64,000 bases of DNA, taken from Chrysemys picta bellii. Taxonomy: Eukaryota; Chordata; Testudines; Emydidae. A program made the translations under genes and the position numbers. The stretch is taken from contig NC_088791.1 of assembly GCF_011386835.1 (NCBI RefSeq), forward strand, positions 55,447,498 to 55,511,497, given 5' to 3'. Within the stretch, counting starts at the first letter, position 1. Every line of letters starts with the position of its first letter. The notes below the pieces were generated by a model. That model saw only the letters and a program-made list of their open reading frames with translations. It was not told where the DNA came from and did no database searches. Of the stretch, positions 1-11,010 are shown piece after piece.

Positions 1-90
1 TTATTGTGCTGCATCCGTCCCAAGAGCAAGTTAAGATTGGTGTGGGAACCTTAACTGGGTGTTTCTTGGGGGTTTTGTGTTAAGCTCCCA
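1..90. other. Unique sequence, no gene seen
   Basis: Short flank before the first repeat. Nothing coding or repetitive is recognised here. Confidence 0.5.
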
Positions 91-175
91 GGGTGGGATC
101 TTCAAAGTGCCTACGTGATTTAGGAGCATAAGTATCAAGTACAAGTCACTTAGGCACTTTTTAAAATCTCACCCC
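91..175. repeat. Palindromic MITE relic
   Basis: The stretch begins GGGTGGGATCTTCAAAG and ends CTTTTTAAAATCTCACCC, and the two halves are imperfect reverse complements around a short centre. The arms contain the GTGCCTA...TTAGGCAC pair. This is the structure of a small nonautonomous DNA transposon. The arms have diverged and no target-site duplication was identified, so it is an old copy. Confidence 0.6.
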
Positions 176-1490
176 CAACCTTAATTTAAAATGTGGTTTT
201 ATTTGATGAGAATGTTGTATATTTCTATTATATTTTCGGTGATGCCCCACATATTACTTCTCTTAGTGGATTTTGCTATTTGTATTTATACAAAATTCCT
301 AAACAAAAAGATTTTTAACATAGGATGATTTTTCATTTCCGTTTACTAGGCCCCAGAAGAAAATATTCCTTTTTTCAGTTGCAATAATAGGTTCCTTAGT
401 GAGTTCCACAGATGGATGATAACAGCTTGAGACCTGCCTCTGGCTTTCTCTCACATGCTGTATGGTTGCTTGGGTCACCATATCGCTGCTGGAGGAAATA
501 GGTAACCACTTTCTTTTCTCTATTGACCATTTACTCTTGGCTTTTAATTTATTAGTGCATGTTGATCCACATGAGAATACTGGTTACGTAAGAATTGTCT
601 ATCAGAATTGTAAGAACCAGTCTGTTAAAGGAATGTAATGATCTTTCACCTCTAGCTCACTTGCTGGATTGTAACCCACATTGGTAGTTACTGGATGTTG
701 TTACTGTCTAATGGCTTTTGTGGCCTGCTGGTGTGTGAAATGGCAAATTGGGAGGGGAATTTTGCTCTGCTGTTACCAAAAGAGCCAGCCTTAGCATTTT
801 AGCAATCCAATTGCTAAAACTTGTCTGCAAAACAATGTTTCAACACTCCCAAACATAAATGACTTCTGTATACCAGGATCACACTGCCACTGAGTAACCA
901 TCTTGGGGTTTTGAAAAGGTCAGTGAGGGGACTCTTCAAGGTACCTCAAACTCAAAAGACTTGTTTTATATAGAAAAGGAGATTCCACAGTTATTTCGGA
1001 GGCCACAGGCGTACATAATACATTGGGCCCAGTTTATACCATCCATCTATCCATCCTCCTCCGCTTCCTCTTTATTTGTGCATGTAGGCAGGATCTGAAT
1101 GAGCTTTCTCATGACGTCTAGTGACGAACTGGGGGGGAAAGACTTCAGGAGCAGACTGTATTTGAATAGACACCCTCCTACTCTGCCTAGATGTTCAACA
1201 GACAGAGCTGCTTTGCCAAAGTGATCAATTTTGGCTGGTTTGGGGTTAGTATTCACTTTTATTGTTGAATACAGGGGTAAGGAAATGTTGTTATCCTTAT
1301 TGTACAAGTAAAGGGCAGCAGAATTCTACATAGCATGCTCTGATGGAAGGGGTCATCCTAAACTGAACCTCACTTGTTAAGCAGGGGGTAGAGATCCCAG
1401 TGAAAGTTAGAGGGAACAGATATTCCAACTTGGTTGTGTGGACTTTGCTTAAAGAGTCCTAGACGTATTTGATCCTTCCCTGTCTAGTGT
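176..1490. other. AT-rich unique DNA, nothing recognised
   Basis: The short open frames here have no recognisable domain, no splice context and no composition shift. I see no known repeat or RNA gene. Confidence 0.5.
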
Positions 1491-1806
1491 TTAAAGACAG
1501 AGCTGATTGAGCTCAACAGAATGTCCTTGTTTCTGTTCAGTGATTACTAGCACTGCTGAGCAGGGGCAGGGAGAGCAGTGGTAGAGGTGGTAGGAGACAA
1601 CAGCAGAGCAGCCAACGGTGGCAGAGATAACGATGGCAGCAGGAGCAAGCAGGAACAGAGGCAGTGGCAAGTGGCAGTAGATATAACCGCAGCAGCAGTG
1701 AGCCAATGGCAGAGACACCAGCAGCCACAAAGACATTGCTTGATCCCCACCCCCTTTTTGAGATCCATTCTGATCAATTTCATGGCCAGAGAATTTTTAA
1801 ATTAAA
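1491..1806. repeat. Purine-rich GCA/CAG low-complexity tract
   Basis: Between about 1555 and 1735 the plus strand is dominated by irregular GCAG, CAGCAG and GGCAGA words, giving open frames in several registers on both strands. Those frames are compositional artefacts. The tract may be the left part of the GC-rich element that follows. Confidence 0.4.
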
Positions 1807-2147
1807 TTAAAGCTGGGGGAGGAAGCCCCAAGCTCAGTGCCCAGAGCCGTGGAAGGAGCTGGAGGCTGGGGGGCAGTGAAGGAAGCCGGGAGCCCAGCTC
1901 CCAGGCTGCTGCAGTGCAGAAGTGAGGGTGTCCTGCCCTCATTTTTGCACTGTCTCTGGAGGTGGGTCTGATCTCCATACCAAGAGTGGCCATGCAGGGG
2001 AAGGACAACTCCTCTCTCTCCCCTGTGTGTCCGGACTAACAGCTAGGGCATCCCTGGGCTCCAAGCAGCAGGGGATATCAGATTTCATGGGGAAGGGCTG
2101 ATTTCACAGTCCGTGACATGTTTTTCATGGCTGTGAAATTGGTAGGG
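1807..2147 (-). mobile_element. GC-rich nonautonomous DNA-transposon fragment
   Basis: The right edge reads TTTTCATGGCTGTGAAATTGG followed by TAGGGCCCTA, an end sequence I associate with a common amniote nonautonomous hAT-like repeat (from memory of the family). The interior is GC-rich and resembles the expanded cores of such elements. The left end and TSD could not be placed, so the boundaries are approximate. Confidence 0.45.
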
Positions 2148-2149
2148 CC

Positions 2150-2780
2150 CTACACATGAATGCACCACTGAACTCTGGGTCCTCACTGACCAACGACAAC
2201 CAACTGTGAGTGGGGTGTAGCACACAGAAAGGGCAGGGCATGTTAAAGGCACATGGTTTCATTAGACTTTCAGACCACAAGGTGGAAAACCGAGGCAAAG
2301 GACACTGCCCAACGCACCGTGGGGTGGGTGTTTGCTCATGGTTAGATGCTTTTGAGTCATGGTTGTGTTACTTTCCCAAATTAATGCTAGGTTCCCTTTC
2401 CCTTTAACAAAAGAAAACTTTGATTATACACAGACCCCCTCGCAAGTGGGGCAGTATTGCCTTTTAGAGGCACCCAGGGGTGTTTTTTTAATTTTCCCAG
2501 ATTACTGGGTGGGGGCTCAAGCCGGTTCTCTTTTGTATTGTTAAGAGTACCCCCTAGATATTGAACCTGGCCCTTGTTGCTACCAACTCCATCTGGGAGA
2601 AGGTTACATAAAAGGGTGACATGCCTCTGGTCGGTGTCCCCTAGGTGAGCTGGCACAGAGTTCATGATGTTTGGTTTCACTAGCTGGGCACAAACAATAA
2701 ATGAGAAGCAGAAGTTCCTCTGAGCACCAAAGACAGGCTGCTGTCTCTCTTCTTGTATTTTATGTAATTGTGTCATGCAG
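2150..2780. repeat. Possible LTR-like repeat
   Basis: The segment contains GGTGGGGGCTCAAGCCGG and the word CCTGGCCCTTGTTGCTACC, which I recall from reptilian LTR-type repeats. A 129-residue open frame on the minus strand (2387-2776) shows no recognisable domain. TG/CA ends and a target-site duplication were not found. It could be an unrelated repeat. Confidence 0.3.
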
Positions 2781-3410
2781 CCCCTTTCAGCATTTCACTA
2801 CAGAGTAGTTTTTTTACAGCTGTCTGTGTAGAGTATCCTGCTGATAGACACAGGTCAGTGGGTGAGATAACTAGCTACTTCTTGCTGAGGTGGAGTGAAA
2901 AAAGAGATTGCACGAAGAGCAATACATATGTATACATATAAAGGTTATATTATGCCACTCCATAGGTTTCCTGTTCTAGCCTCCGAACTGCTATGTTTGG
3001 TTTCACTTTCATCCCCCATTTCCTCATACTCACCTTTTGCCTTCTGCAACACTGGTGGCCTGTCATATGCTGCTTAAATGCATCTTCCATTCAGGCTATT
3101 TTTCAAGTGGGTTGTTAGAACAGCTGTTATAATATGGGTACCTTCTAGCCCTCTACCAATGTTCTTCTTGTATGTACAATAGACATCACTGCCATCCTCT
3201 TACTCTAGATAGATGAAATTTTCTTTTCAGGTTGCTGAGCAGTGATGCACATCTATACTCCTCTCTATTAACTTTAAACCTGTCAATTGGTTTCTCTCTA
3301 GGACCTTTAGTTCTACTTTTTTTTAAACTTTACTCTTATCTTAAACTTTCTTCCTCTGACTTGTTGGTAACTCTAACAGCACTACTGCCATCATCAATTT
3401 TAAGAAGTTT
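2781..3410. other. Unique DNA, nothing recognised
   Basis: AT-rich and pyrimidine-rich in places. No gene, RNA gene or repeat was identified. Confidence 0.5.
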
Positions 3411-3710
3411 GGGGCAAATCCTCAGCTGGTATAAATCAATTTAGTTTCATTGACTTCAATGGCCCTTTGCCCAGTTGAGTCTCCTGTATCTACTGGTGGT
3501 ATGGAAGCATGAATATCTATGCTTTCTTCCATGCTGTCCTACATATCATCAACATCAGTAGTAGTATTACAATAGTGCTCAGAATGTGCCATGTTCTGTA
3601 CACCCCCCCAAGAAGACACAGTTCCTGCCCCCACAGAGTTTACAGTAGAAGACAACAAGCAACAGATGAAAGGCAAAGGGGAGTGATTCCTACTGACAGA
3701 AATAGTTAAC
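3411..3710 (+). repeat. Amniote MITE/LINE-tail remnants
   Basis: Positions 3415-3490 hold the word TTGACTTCAATGG of a palindromic amniote MITE. Positions about 3560-3700 hold a GTTCTGTACA...AGTTCCTGCCCCCACAGAGTTTACAG-type segment, matching the module at 43690-43760. Both are old dispersed repeats. Confidence 0.45.
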
Positions 3711-3734
3711 AAATTATTTACCTAAGGGCTCACC

Positions 3735-5720
3735 CTAAACCATTCAATAGTCCAACCAGGAAAAAAACGCACACAGTCAGTGCTAGAGATCCCATAAACT
3801 ACCACCCAGTGGCTAACTTCCTTTTTCTGAGCAAGCTAACCAAGAAGATAGCAGAAAATCTTCAATGCCAGTTTATCAGGTTTTCTATTATCCTGAATCT
3901 CACTCAGACTTCAAGCCAAGGAGTAGTTCACACACAGTTCTTCTTGCTCTGATGAATAAACCTTCTGTCTATACATAAGGGAAATACATCTGTACTCATC
4001 CTACCAGACCTCTCTGTGGCTATAATATTCATCAACAAATACTCTTGACCTATTTCTATGAGTCTGCAGGGGTGAATGGAAATGACCGAAAACTACTCAA
4101 GTCCTTTCTCTCAGACCAAATCTAAAGAAGCATTATGGGCACCTGTTCCTTCATCTCCAAAACCCTCCCCAGCAGCGACCCATCAGGTTCAATCTTTCTC
4201 TCTATGGTTCAACATCTCTATGATGCCATAGGGAGAGCTAATGAGCTAACACAGGCTCAGTTGCCAGCAGTACACAGCTGACACCCATCTCTACACCTCC
4301 CTTCTCCAAATATAAATAGCAACATTGTCTAGCTTTTTCAGAGCTTAGCCAAAAATGTGAACCTGAAAGAAGAGTACGTAGCTAAGGCTGAGCATAAACA
4401 AGACTGAGGTGATTCTGGTGGGAAAAGGGAAATGCCTCAGAAAACTCGTCTTTTCAATATTATTTCCTACTCTTAAGTGCATCTGCCCTCAGATTTTTAA
4501 ATTGTTCCTCAGCCTGGGCATCTTTTTGGACGACGCAAAGCTACTGGATACCTGAAGAGTCACAGTGGCAAAAAGCCCACTCCCATCTGTGACTGACCAC
4601 AAGACTGAACCCCAGCCCATCAGACATAGACCTGGCTATGGTAATCCACATGTGTGCAACCTCCAGGCTTGATTTCTGCATGGCATTATATCTAGAAATA
4701 AAACTGGACACCATGAAAAAACCCCAACTGATACATAACTCAGCAGCACATATGCTTGGTACATAGATCACTGTAAGAGCATCACCCTCACATTCTAGTC
4801 TCTGTACCAGCTCCCATTGAATACAGAGAACTCAGTTCCAGGTCTCTGTCCTAACTTTCAAAACCCTGTATGAGACTGGCTCTACCTACCTGAGAGATTG
4901 TCTATCCCTCCACAGTCATGATCTTCCACAATAGCTATGTTATACTGCAGCTATGAAACTGTCAACAAATCGGGGAAGACTTATGAGCACAGGAAACTTA
5001 CTTTCACAGCAGCTGGACCAAGGCCATGGAACTTATTACCTTCCTAAGAGAAAAGAATGCCCACTAACCTCACAGCATTTGGAATTAAGTATAAAACTCA
5101 TCTCTTTCACATAGTAGTTCTTCACACACACTTCAACCTTGCTCCCTTCACTTTTCCCCCAAAAGCCAAAGTCAGGTAACTTACTACTGAATCCTATTCT
5201 ATTTAATTTTATTTCTGGGAACAACCTAGATAAGACAGCCTTATGTACCATTTAGAACCTAGAGATAGGTAGGTAGATGGACAAATAGAACATACAAATC
5301 CATTTTTATTAAGTGTCATATTTCTCCAGCTGGCTATCTACATCACCATTACTAGTTGGTTGGTGTGAGCATCATGGTGGGTCTTGATGAGGATTTGAAG
5401 AAAGATGGGGGCAGTGGCTTTGCAGACCTGCTCAGGAAATAAATTCCATGTGCAGAATACAACATGAAAGAAGGCATGGAAATGGTTGTGAGAGAAGTGG
5501 ATAAACAGAGCATCAATGCTTTTATCAAGGCAGAACAGAAGGAATTAGGGCTGAGGCAATGAGAAATATGGGTAGATAAATAGGAAAGAGCAGAGTTGTA
5601 AATGGGTCTTGAAAGTGAGGGTTAGTGGCTTGAACTTGATGCAGTAGAAAAGGGAGAATCACTAGAAGGATTCAAAGAAAGGATTGGCATGACTCAATGA
5701 ATACAAGGTGCAAAATTCAG
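3735..5720 (+). pseudogene. Decayed L2/CR1-superfamily LINE
   Basis: Conceptual translation near 3795-3860 gives a segment like NYHPVANFLFLSKLTKKIAEN, which matches the RT fingers region of L2/CR1-superfamily LINEs. Around 4540-4800, short plus-strand pieces resemble the C-terminal region after the RT (VCNLQA, then the stretch around TLTF and SLYQLPLN). Every frame is broken by stops and frameshifts, so no product is possible. The 3' part (about 5340-5710) contains a TTGATGCAGTAGAAAAGGGAGAATCAC-type segment that recurs at 44390-44450, showing that it is a dispersed family. The element's function was retrotransposition (reverse transcriptase); this copy is inert. Subfamily assignment between L2, L3 and CR1-like is uncertain. 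Confidence 0.5.
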
Positions 5721-6054
5721 AGCTGGATCTGACAAGACCTGAAGTCTGGGGTTGTTCAGATCTGGGATTTTGATTCTGTTTATTATTGTCAGGATTTTCA
5801 AAATGTTCATCATTTAGCCTAGCTCTGCGGGAGCAGAATTAGGCCAACACAGAATGCTTTTCAAATACTAGCCTATAACAATCAAGGCTATTTGTGAAAT
5901 TCAAATCAGTGTGTGGGTTTAGAATTTGAACAGTCCTACTGTTCAGGTGTTCACATATTGATTGTTTTGGTCCAGGCCAGTCTTTAATCAAACAATGTTG
6001 CTTGCTTTGCATGCTTCTTTATCCCACCTCCCAGCCATCCTCTGTCTTATAATA

Positions 6055-6074
6055 GCAACAACAACAACAACAAA
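6055..6074. repeat. (CAA)n microsatellite
   Basis: About seven tandem CAA units. Confidence 0.8.
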
Positions 6075-6150
6075 GGAAAATACAGGGTTTTTTAAATAAT
6101 TTACATACTTGGAACTTCACAAATATTCTCACCTGGCTCACAATTTAAGG

Positions 6151-6192
6151 TCCTGACCTGCAATTAACTGTCAATTGCAGGATCAGGGCCTA
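6151..6192. repeat. Short inverted repeat (MITE derivative)
   Basis: GGTCCTGACCTGCAATT and AATTGCAGGATCAGGGCC form a near-perfect hairpin with a loop of about 7 nt. This is consistent with the collapsed ends of a palindromic MITE. Confidence 0.5.
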
Positions 6193-7699
6193 ACATTGTG
6201 GTTGAATTCTATAAAACTTTCTCCTAACCAAAAAAAATTGTGAATCTACTGGGTCATTCTTTACAACTGGCTGGTGATGTGGAGTCTCTAGCAGAATACC
6301 CTGCAGTGTATACTGCTGAATTACATGCTCACAGATGACTTTTGGGGTAGTGGCTTCCTTAACTGAAACATTTTTTTGTTAGTGTAGGTTTAATATTACA
6401 TGCCTTTTGACACACGTTTGTGTTCCACTTGCTTATTTTTAAAAAACAGCAGCATTTGTTTGCAGTGGCATTGTAATGCCCTCATAATATTAAACCATAA
6501 TGTCAATAAACTACCACTGACATTGTAATGGCTCACATTACCATATCATTATAGATGTTAAAGTCAGTCCCATATACTTTCACCAACATCACTATTGCTG
6601 CTGCAGCCATAAAGATGTCAGTGACAGTGCACCGAATCACCATTATAGGCAAAGTCAAGATAATAAAATGTTGCAAAAAGTAGCTATTAGGTCATGCTCA
6701 GTAGCTGTTTCCAAATATAAACCTCTGAGCAGTTTAAAAATAAATTTCAAATTAGCCAAACTCACCAATCTGCATTAAGAACTAGAATTAATGTGAGCAA
6801 ACCCACCCTACCCCGCCTCTGTTTTCCACTGAAGCACATTTTTAAGCCAGAGATCATCTGAAACCATGTATATTTTTATGGCTATTGCACACCAAAAAAA
6901 TAAATTTAAACCACTGGAAAATTAAAGGGCCAAATTCTGTTCTTGGTCACATCTGTATATCCCCATTGGCTTCATTTGATGGCAATAGAAATGCTCTGGA
7001 TAAGCGGAAAACACATCCAGGTTTTATATACCAAGATTCTGCCAACTGCAACTTAATCCAGCCAAGGTGGAACACCCTGGAAATAGGAATTTATATTCCA
7101 ACACTGACACAATTGTTGTACTCAGGCCTTTCTTTATCATTAATATATCAAGCTGTCTCAGATTAATCTTTTGCATCAGATTTGTGAAAGCAATATAATA
7201 CCAGGGAGGCTAATAAAAAGCAGTTAATAGAGTTGCTGGCAAAGGGAGGATTCACTTTAATTTAAAAAGTACAGGGGACTGAGACTGCCTGGCATAAATG
7301 GGAGTGACAGAGGATAGTATAATACACACAGCACCCTAAGTACACTAAAATAAAAGCACTAACTGCAATAACAACATATATTTATGGACATTACATTCAG
7401 GGAAGTATTAAGATTACATGGTACAACTGTAATTATACTGCATGCTGTGGTTGGATTGCTTGACCCTTATACACAGTACATAAGAATGGAAGGTGACAGG
7501 TATAGTGAATTTTAACCATAATAAAATTCAGATAGGTAAACTTATAACAGCGGGGGAGTACAAAAGAGGGAATTTTGTAGAAAAATTTAAATGAATTTTT
7601 ATTTGTTGGGATTTTGGTTGGTTGGGTGGGAGGGTATTTCTTTGCAGCTAGGCAAACTGCAAATCTTGTGTGACTAATTTTCATGTTACTTCTTCAAAT

Positions 7700-7835
7700 T
7701 TCCAGTTGGGTCGATCAGTTGCGATTGGTCACAAACCTCAATATGTGATATTGATTCTTCTTCCCTGATTGGCTGAACCAAATCCATGTGGTCTAAAAGG
7801 TGTCTAGAAGCCATTTTGACTCATTTTCGCAGAGG
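7700..7835 (+). promoter_or_regulatory. Possible promoter-like segment with two ATTGG boxes
   Basis: Two inverted CCAAT boxes (GCGATTGGTC near 7718 and CTGATTGGCTGA near 7770) lie about 50 bases apart, upstream of CATTTTCGCAGAGGTAATG, which resembles a donor-like exon end. No TATA box or coding frame is visible, so this is suggestive only. It could also be a fragment of an LTR. Confidence 0.2.
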
Positions 7836-8058
7836 TAATGGTGTGTTTTGTGTACTCTCTCTTAGAACATATCATAACTAGTTTTTTATATAGAGATAAA
7901 CTGGAATTCCATATAATCTATCTCTCTCTATATGGAACATGGAGGTTGGCCTTTAAGCCCAGGCACAAAAATGGAAGGGGACTGTTTTTTTCTGTGTATA
8001 AACACACACACACATACTATACAGCTAAAGAGAAAGAGTAAGGAAGAGGAGAGAGAGG

Positions 8059-8126
8059 TTATATAGAATTCCTGTACAAAGCAGAAGGCTTATATAGAAT
8101 TTGTTTGCCTGTACAAAGCAGAAGGC
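8059..8126. repeat. Tandem duplication
   Basis: Two adjacent units (8059-8089 and 8090-8126) share TTATATAGAATT at the start and CTGTACAAAGCAGAAGGC at the end. The second unit carries a 6-7-base insertion. Confidence 0.75.
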
Positions 8127-8129
8127 TGT

Positions 8130-9480
8130 CGGGGTAAGGGTTGTATTGCTTCTAGACATTAAAATGCACTGTTTATTTTAATAATCCTGAAAATTTAAAT
8201 AGAAGCTTAAACAAGATAAGAAGGCCAAACTAATATCCCCTATCCACTCTTCATTTAGGCCCCATCCACAAGCCAAAGTTTTATGGAATTAGAATTAGCA
8301 GTTTTTCCCCCCATGTTTCCCTGGCTATGACAATATTTCAGTCACAGTGCTCTATCCCTCCAATAAAATATGTTATTCTACAGAAACAGGATCTAACATT
8401 CCATATAAACTCAAAATACAATTTCCAGCTCCTCAAGTAAATACATTGCTTTTTCAGAGGGTAAAATATTCTTAAGATCATTCCTCCATGTTTGTGTTGT
8501 AAATGGTTCAGAATTTGTCAATACAAGGCTCTGCTCAATTCAAATATATACACAAAAATTATCCCCCTGTTTATCTGTTACCCTCTCATCAAATATACAC
8601 AGAAGAAAGAAAATGGGACTTATGGATGTTTCACATAGATCTTTTTAGATATGTAGACATATATTTCATTGAAGAATTTATTTAATTTGAGGCAATCCTA
8701 GAAAATATGAAGAAAAGAGCCTTCATTTTTCTTACATCATTGACACTTGGAAGATGTATATTTTGAAATGAGACCAGCCTTTGAGTTATTAGATAAATTC
8801 TGTGCAGTAACAAAGTAAATCACAAAGTGTCTTACTCTATAAGGAAAATCTTTTATTTCTGGTATAACCTCCTGACTGGGTTTCATTTGATCCCTGAACA
8901 TTTAGGCCAGATGCCCACTGATCTCTAATTTGGATAATTCTGTCCATTTCCAAAACTTGTTAAGAAACGTTTAGATCCTTTCGGGAGTCAACATGATATA
9001 TAAAAGCATTTCCAAAACTGTCATATATTACATAACGCCACTTACCTGACTCCTTACAGACCAGCTCCAAAATCCAATAAGTGTTTCCATCACAGAATGA
9101 TGATTTCTGGGGGGGAAACAGTTGAGTTGAAGCCAGATGAGATGATCTTAAAAGAAAAATCTCTAAATGATTATAATAATAAGCACTGAATTCCCCTCTG
9201 TTCTTTCTATTGCTGGCATTAACCGTATAATAGCGGGATTCACCCATTTTCCAAAAAATGTCTTCATGGGGTTTTTTTTTTTATGGTCAGAATTTTATTA
9301 GGGTTTTTTTTTTTTTGGCTTCTTTTATATTATTCGTTGTTGCTTGTCAAACTTTGCAGTTAATTATACTGAAATCAGCCCACTTAGTTCCCAATTCCTG
9401 CAAAGATTTATGCATTGTCTTAAATTAAGTACTCATAGTAGTTAAAATGAAGCCCGAGTGTGTTTTATGCCTGAACCGCC
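8130..9480. other. AT-rich unique DNA
   Basis: No recognised gene. Homopolymer T runs lie near 9270-9315. A weak exon-like signal on the minus strand (9046-9106) is listed separately. Confidence 0.5.
9046..9106 (-). other. Weak candidate exon (61 bp)
   Basis: On the minus strand a pyrimidine-rich tract ending TTTCCCCCCCAG precedes a 61-base open segment that ends GAGTCAG before GTAAGT, a consensus donor. Two of the three frames are open through it. The predicted peptides match nothing I recognise. Short sequences with both splice signals occur by chance, so this is a flag rather than a gene call. Confidence 0.15.
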
Positions 9481-9489
9481 TTGGTTTTC

Positions 9490-9905
9490 ATGACGGAAAA
9501 AAACAAATGTTTCTCTCCCTTCAAATCTCTCCTCAAAAGTCATGGCTTTCAGTTAGCCTTTCATCTTCTCAGCCCTAGTGCTAAGCACTATCTCACTTGT
9601 GCCTGACTATTAAAAATACAACAAAGCAAAAAACAAATCCTAGGGGAAAAAAAACAAAGAATCAATTGCCATTCTTTGTAAATAATGACTCTTTCATGCA
9701 CAGAATTCCTTGTCCTTTGTTTTCTGTTACTTCTCTTCCTTCTTCACCTCCACCACTTCCTGACCCTTCCTGGTCTATTGTCATTATTCATTATATTACC
9801 AGTCTTGTAGGATTCTTAGGGCAGGGATCATGTCATCGCAGTTGTCTGCACAGCACCACGCACCTCCAATGGTTTTACAAAAATATCAATAAACATATTC
9901 CCCTT
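9490..9905 (+). repeat. 3' end of an ancient LINE
   Basis: The conceptual translation around 9515-9560 (CTCCTCAAAAGTCATGGCTTTC) resembles the extreme C-terminus of L2/L3-type ORF2. It is followed by GGGCAGGGATCATGTC and a CAGCACCACGCAC-like segment, which belong to the common amniote LINE 3' end also seen near 14430 and 25780. The copy is highly diverged. Confidence 0.45.
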
Positions 9906-10400
9906 TGAATCAAAATCTTTTTTCTGGGTCAACTCTACTCCTTCTCTGGATATGAAATAATATAGGCATGTTATGTCAATGTTTTTTTTCCTCTAGAAAA
10001 GGGAATTCAATTAGGACTTTCATGAATGGTATGGAAAAATATAAAGCTGAAAAAATGACAATACAAGAGAGCTAGTAAAACATTGTGCTGAATAATATTT
10101 AATATCATCTACCGTCTGGAAAAAATCCTAGAAGACTGAATAAAATTGCAATTCTGATTCACAGAAAGTCAAATTGTATAACAATACAACAGTCAATATA
10201 ATATAACAGGGGCCGTCTCTCCCAACAGTATTTTCTGGAGAAAGGTATTCCAGGATTAGGAAGAAGCCTAACTGGCCTTTCCAAACATTTAAGCCATTAG
10301 TCCACTATTTTCAGCCTATACTCCCATTGCAATTTGCTGTTCTAATTGTTATTACATCCCCAAAACTGCATGATTAAACAAAAATGATTAAAGGTCTCTA
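9906..10400. other. Unique DNA, nothing recognised
   Basis: AT-rich, with no gene or repeat identified. Confidence 0.5.
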
Positions 10401-10402
10401 GA

Positions 10403-10606
10403 TCAATGGTTTGCAGACCTCCGGAGGTACACTGATTATGTCTAATGGGCCCACGAAAGGTTGTTGTTACCATAGAACAGTGGTTTTCAACCTATGATCT
10501 GTGGACCTCTGGGGGTCCACAGACTACGTCTAAGATTTCCTAAGGGGTCTGCACTGCCATTCAAAATTTGTAGGGGTCCACAAATGAAAAAGGTTGCAAA
10601 CCACTG
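10403..10606. mobile_element. Nested or tandem hAT-like MITEs
   Basis: The inner unit (10478-10606, 129 bp) has inverted ends CAGTGGTTTTCAACCT and AGGTTGCAAACCACTG. An outer partial copy begins at 10403 with CAATGGTTTGCAGACC. The flanks CTCTAGAT (left of 10403) and GTCTAGAA (right of 10606) agree at 6 of 8 positions, which fits an old 8-bp hAT duplication shared by the composite. Confidence 0.6.
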
Positions 10607-10619
10607 GTCTAGAAAATAA

Positions 10620-11010
10620 TGACCTCTGAGGAAGATTGAAAAACTTGGGTTTGTTTAATCTAGAGAAGAGAGGACTGAGGGAGGACATGATAACAGTTTT
10701 CAAGTACTGAAAAGATTGTTACAAGGGTGAAAAATTGTTCTTATTAACCCGTGATGATAGGACCAGCAGCAAAAGGCTTAATTTGCAGCAAGGGAGGTTT
10801 AGGTTGGACTTTAGGAAAAACTTCCTAACTGTCAGGGTGGTTAATCACTGAAACAAAGTGCCTAAGGAGGTTGTGGAATCTCCATCATTGGAGGATTTTA
10901 AGAACAGGTTAGACCAATACAGTCTAGTTATTACATACCTTTGCCTCGAGTGCAAGAGACTGGACTAGATGACCTAGTGAGGTCCCTTCCAGTCCTACAC
11001 TTCTATGATT
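10620..11010 (+). repeat. CR1 LINE 3' end
   Basis: Conceptual translation gives the CR1 ORF2 C-terminal motif around LGLFNLE..LREDMITVF. The end is the CR1 3' UTR GGACTAGATGACC...GGTCCCTTCCAGTCC followed by TTCTATGATT. The copy is 5'-truncated and broken by stop codons. Confidence 0.85.

Larger units (their letters stand above)
5721..7690. other. AT-rich unique DNA with a (CAA)n run and a short palindrome
   Basis: A (CAA)n microsatellite lies at about 6055-6074. A palindrome at 6151-6192 pairs GGTCCTGACCTGCAATT with AATTGCAGGATCAGGGCC and looks like an internally deleted MITE. Otherwise nothing is recognised. Confidence 0.5.

Noticed and set aside
2387..2776. 129-residue minus-strand frame as a gene
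   Set aside because: No recognisable domain. It overlaps an LTR-like repeat.
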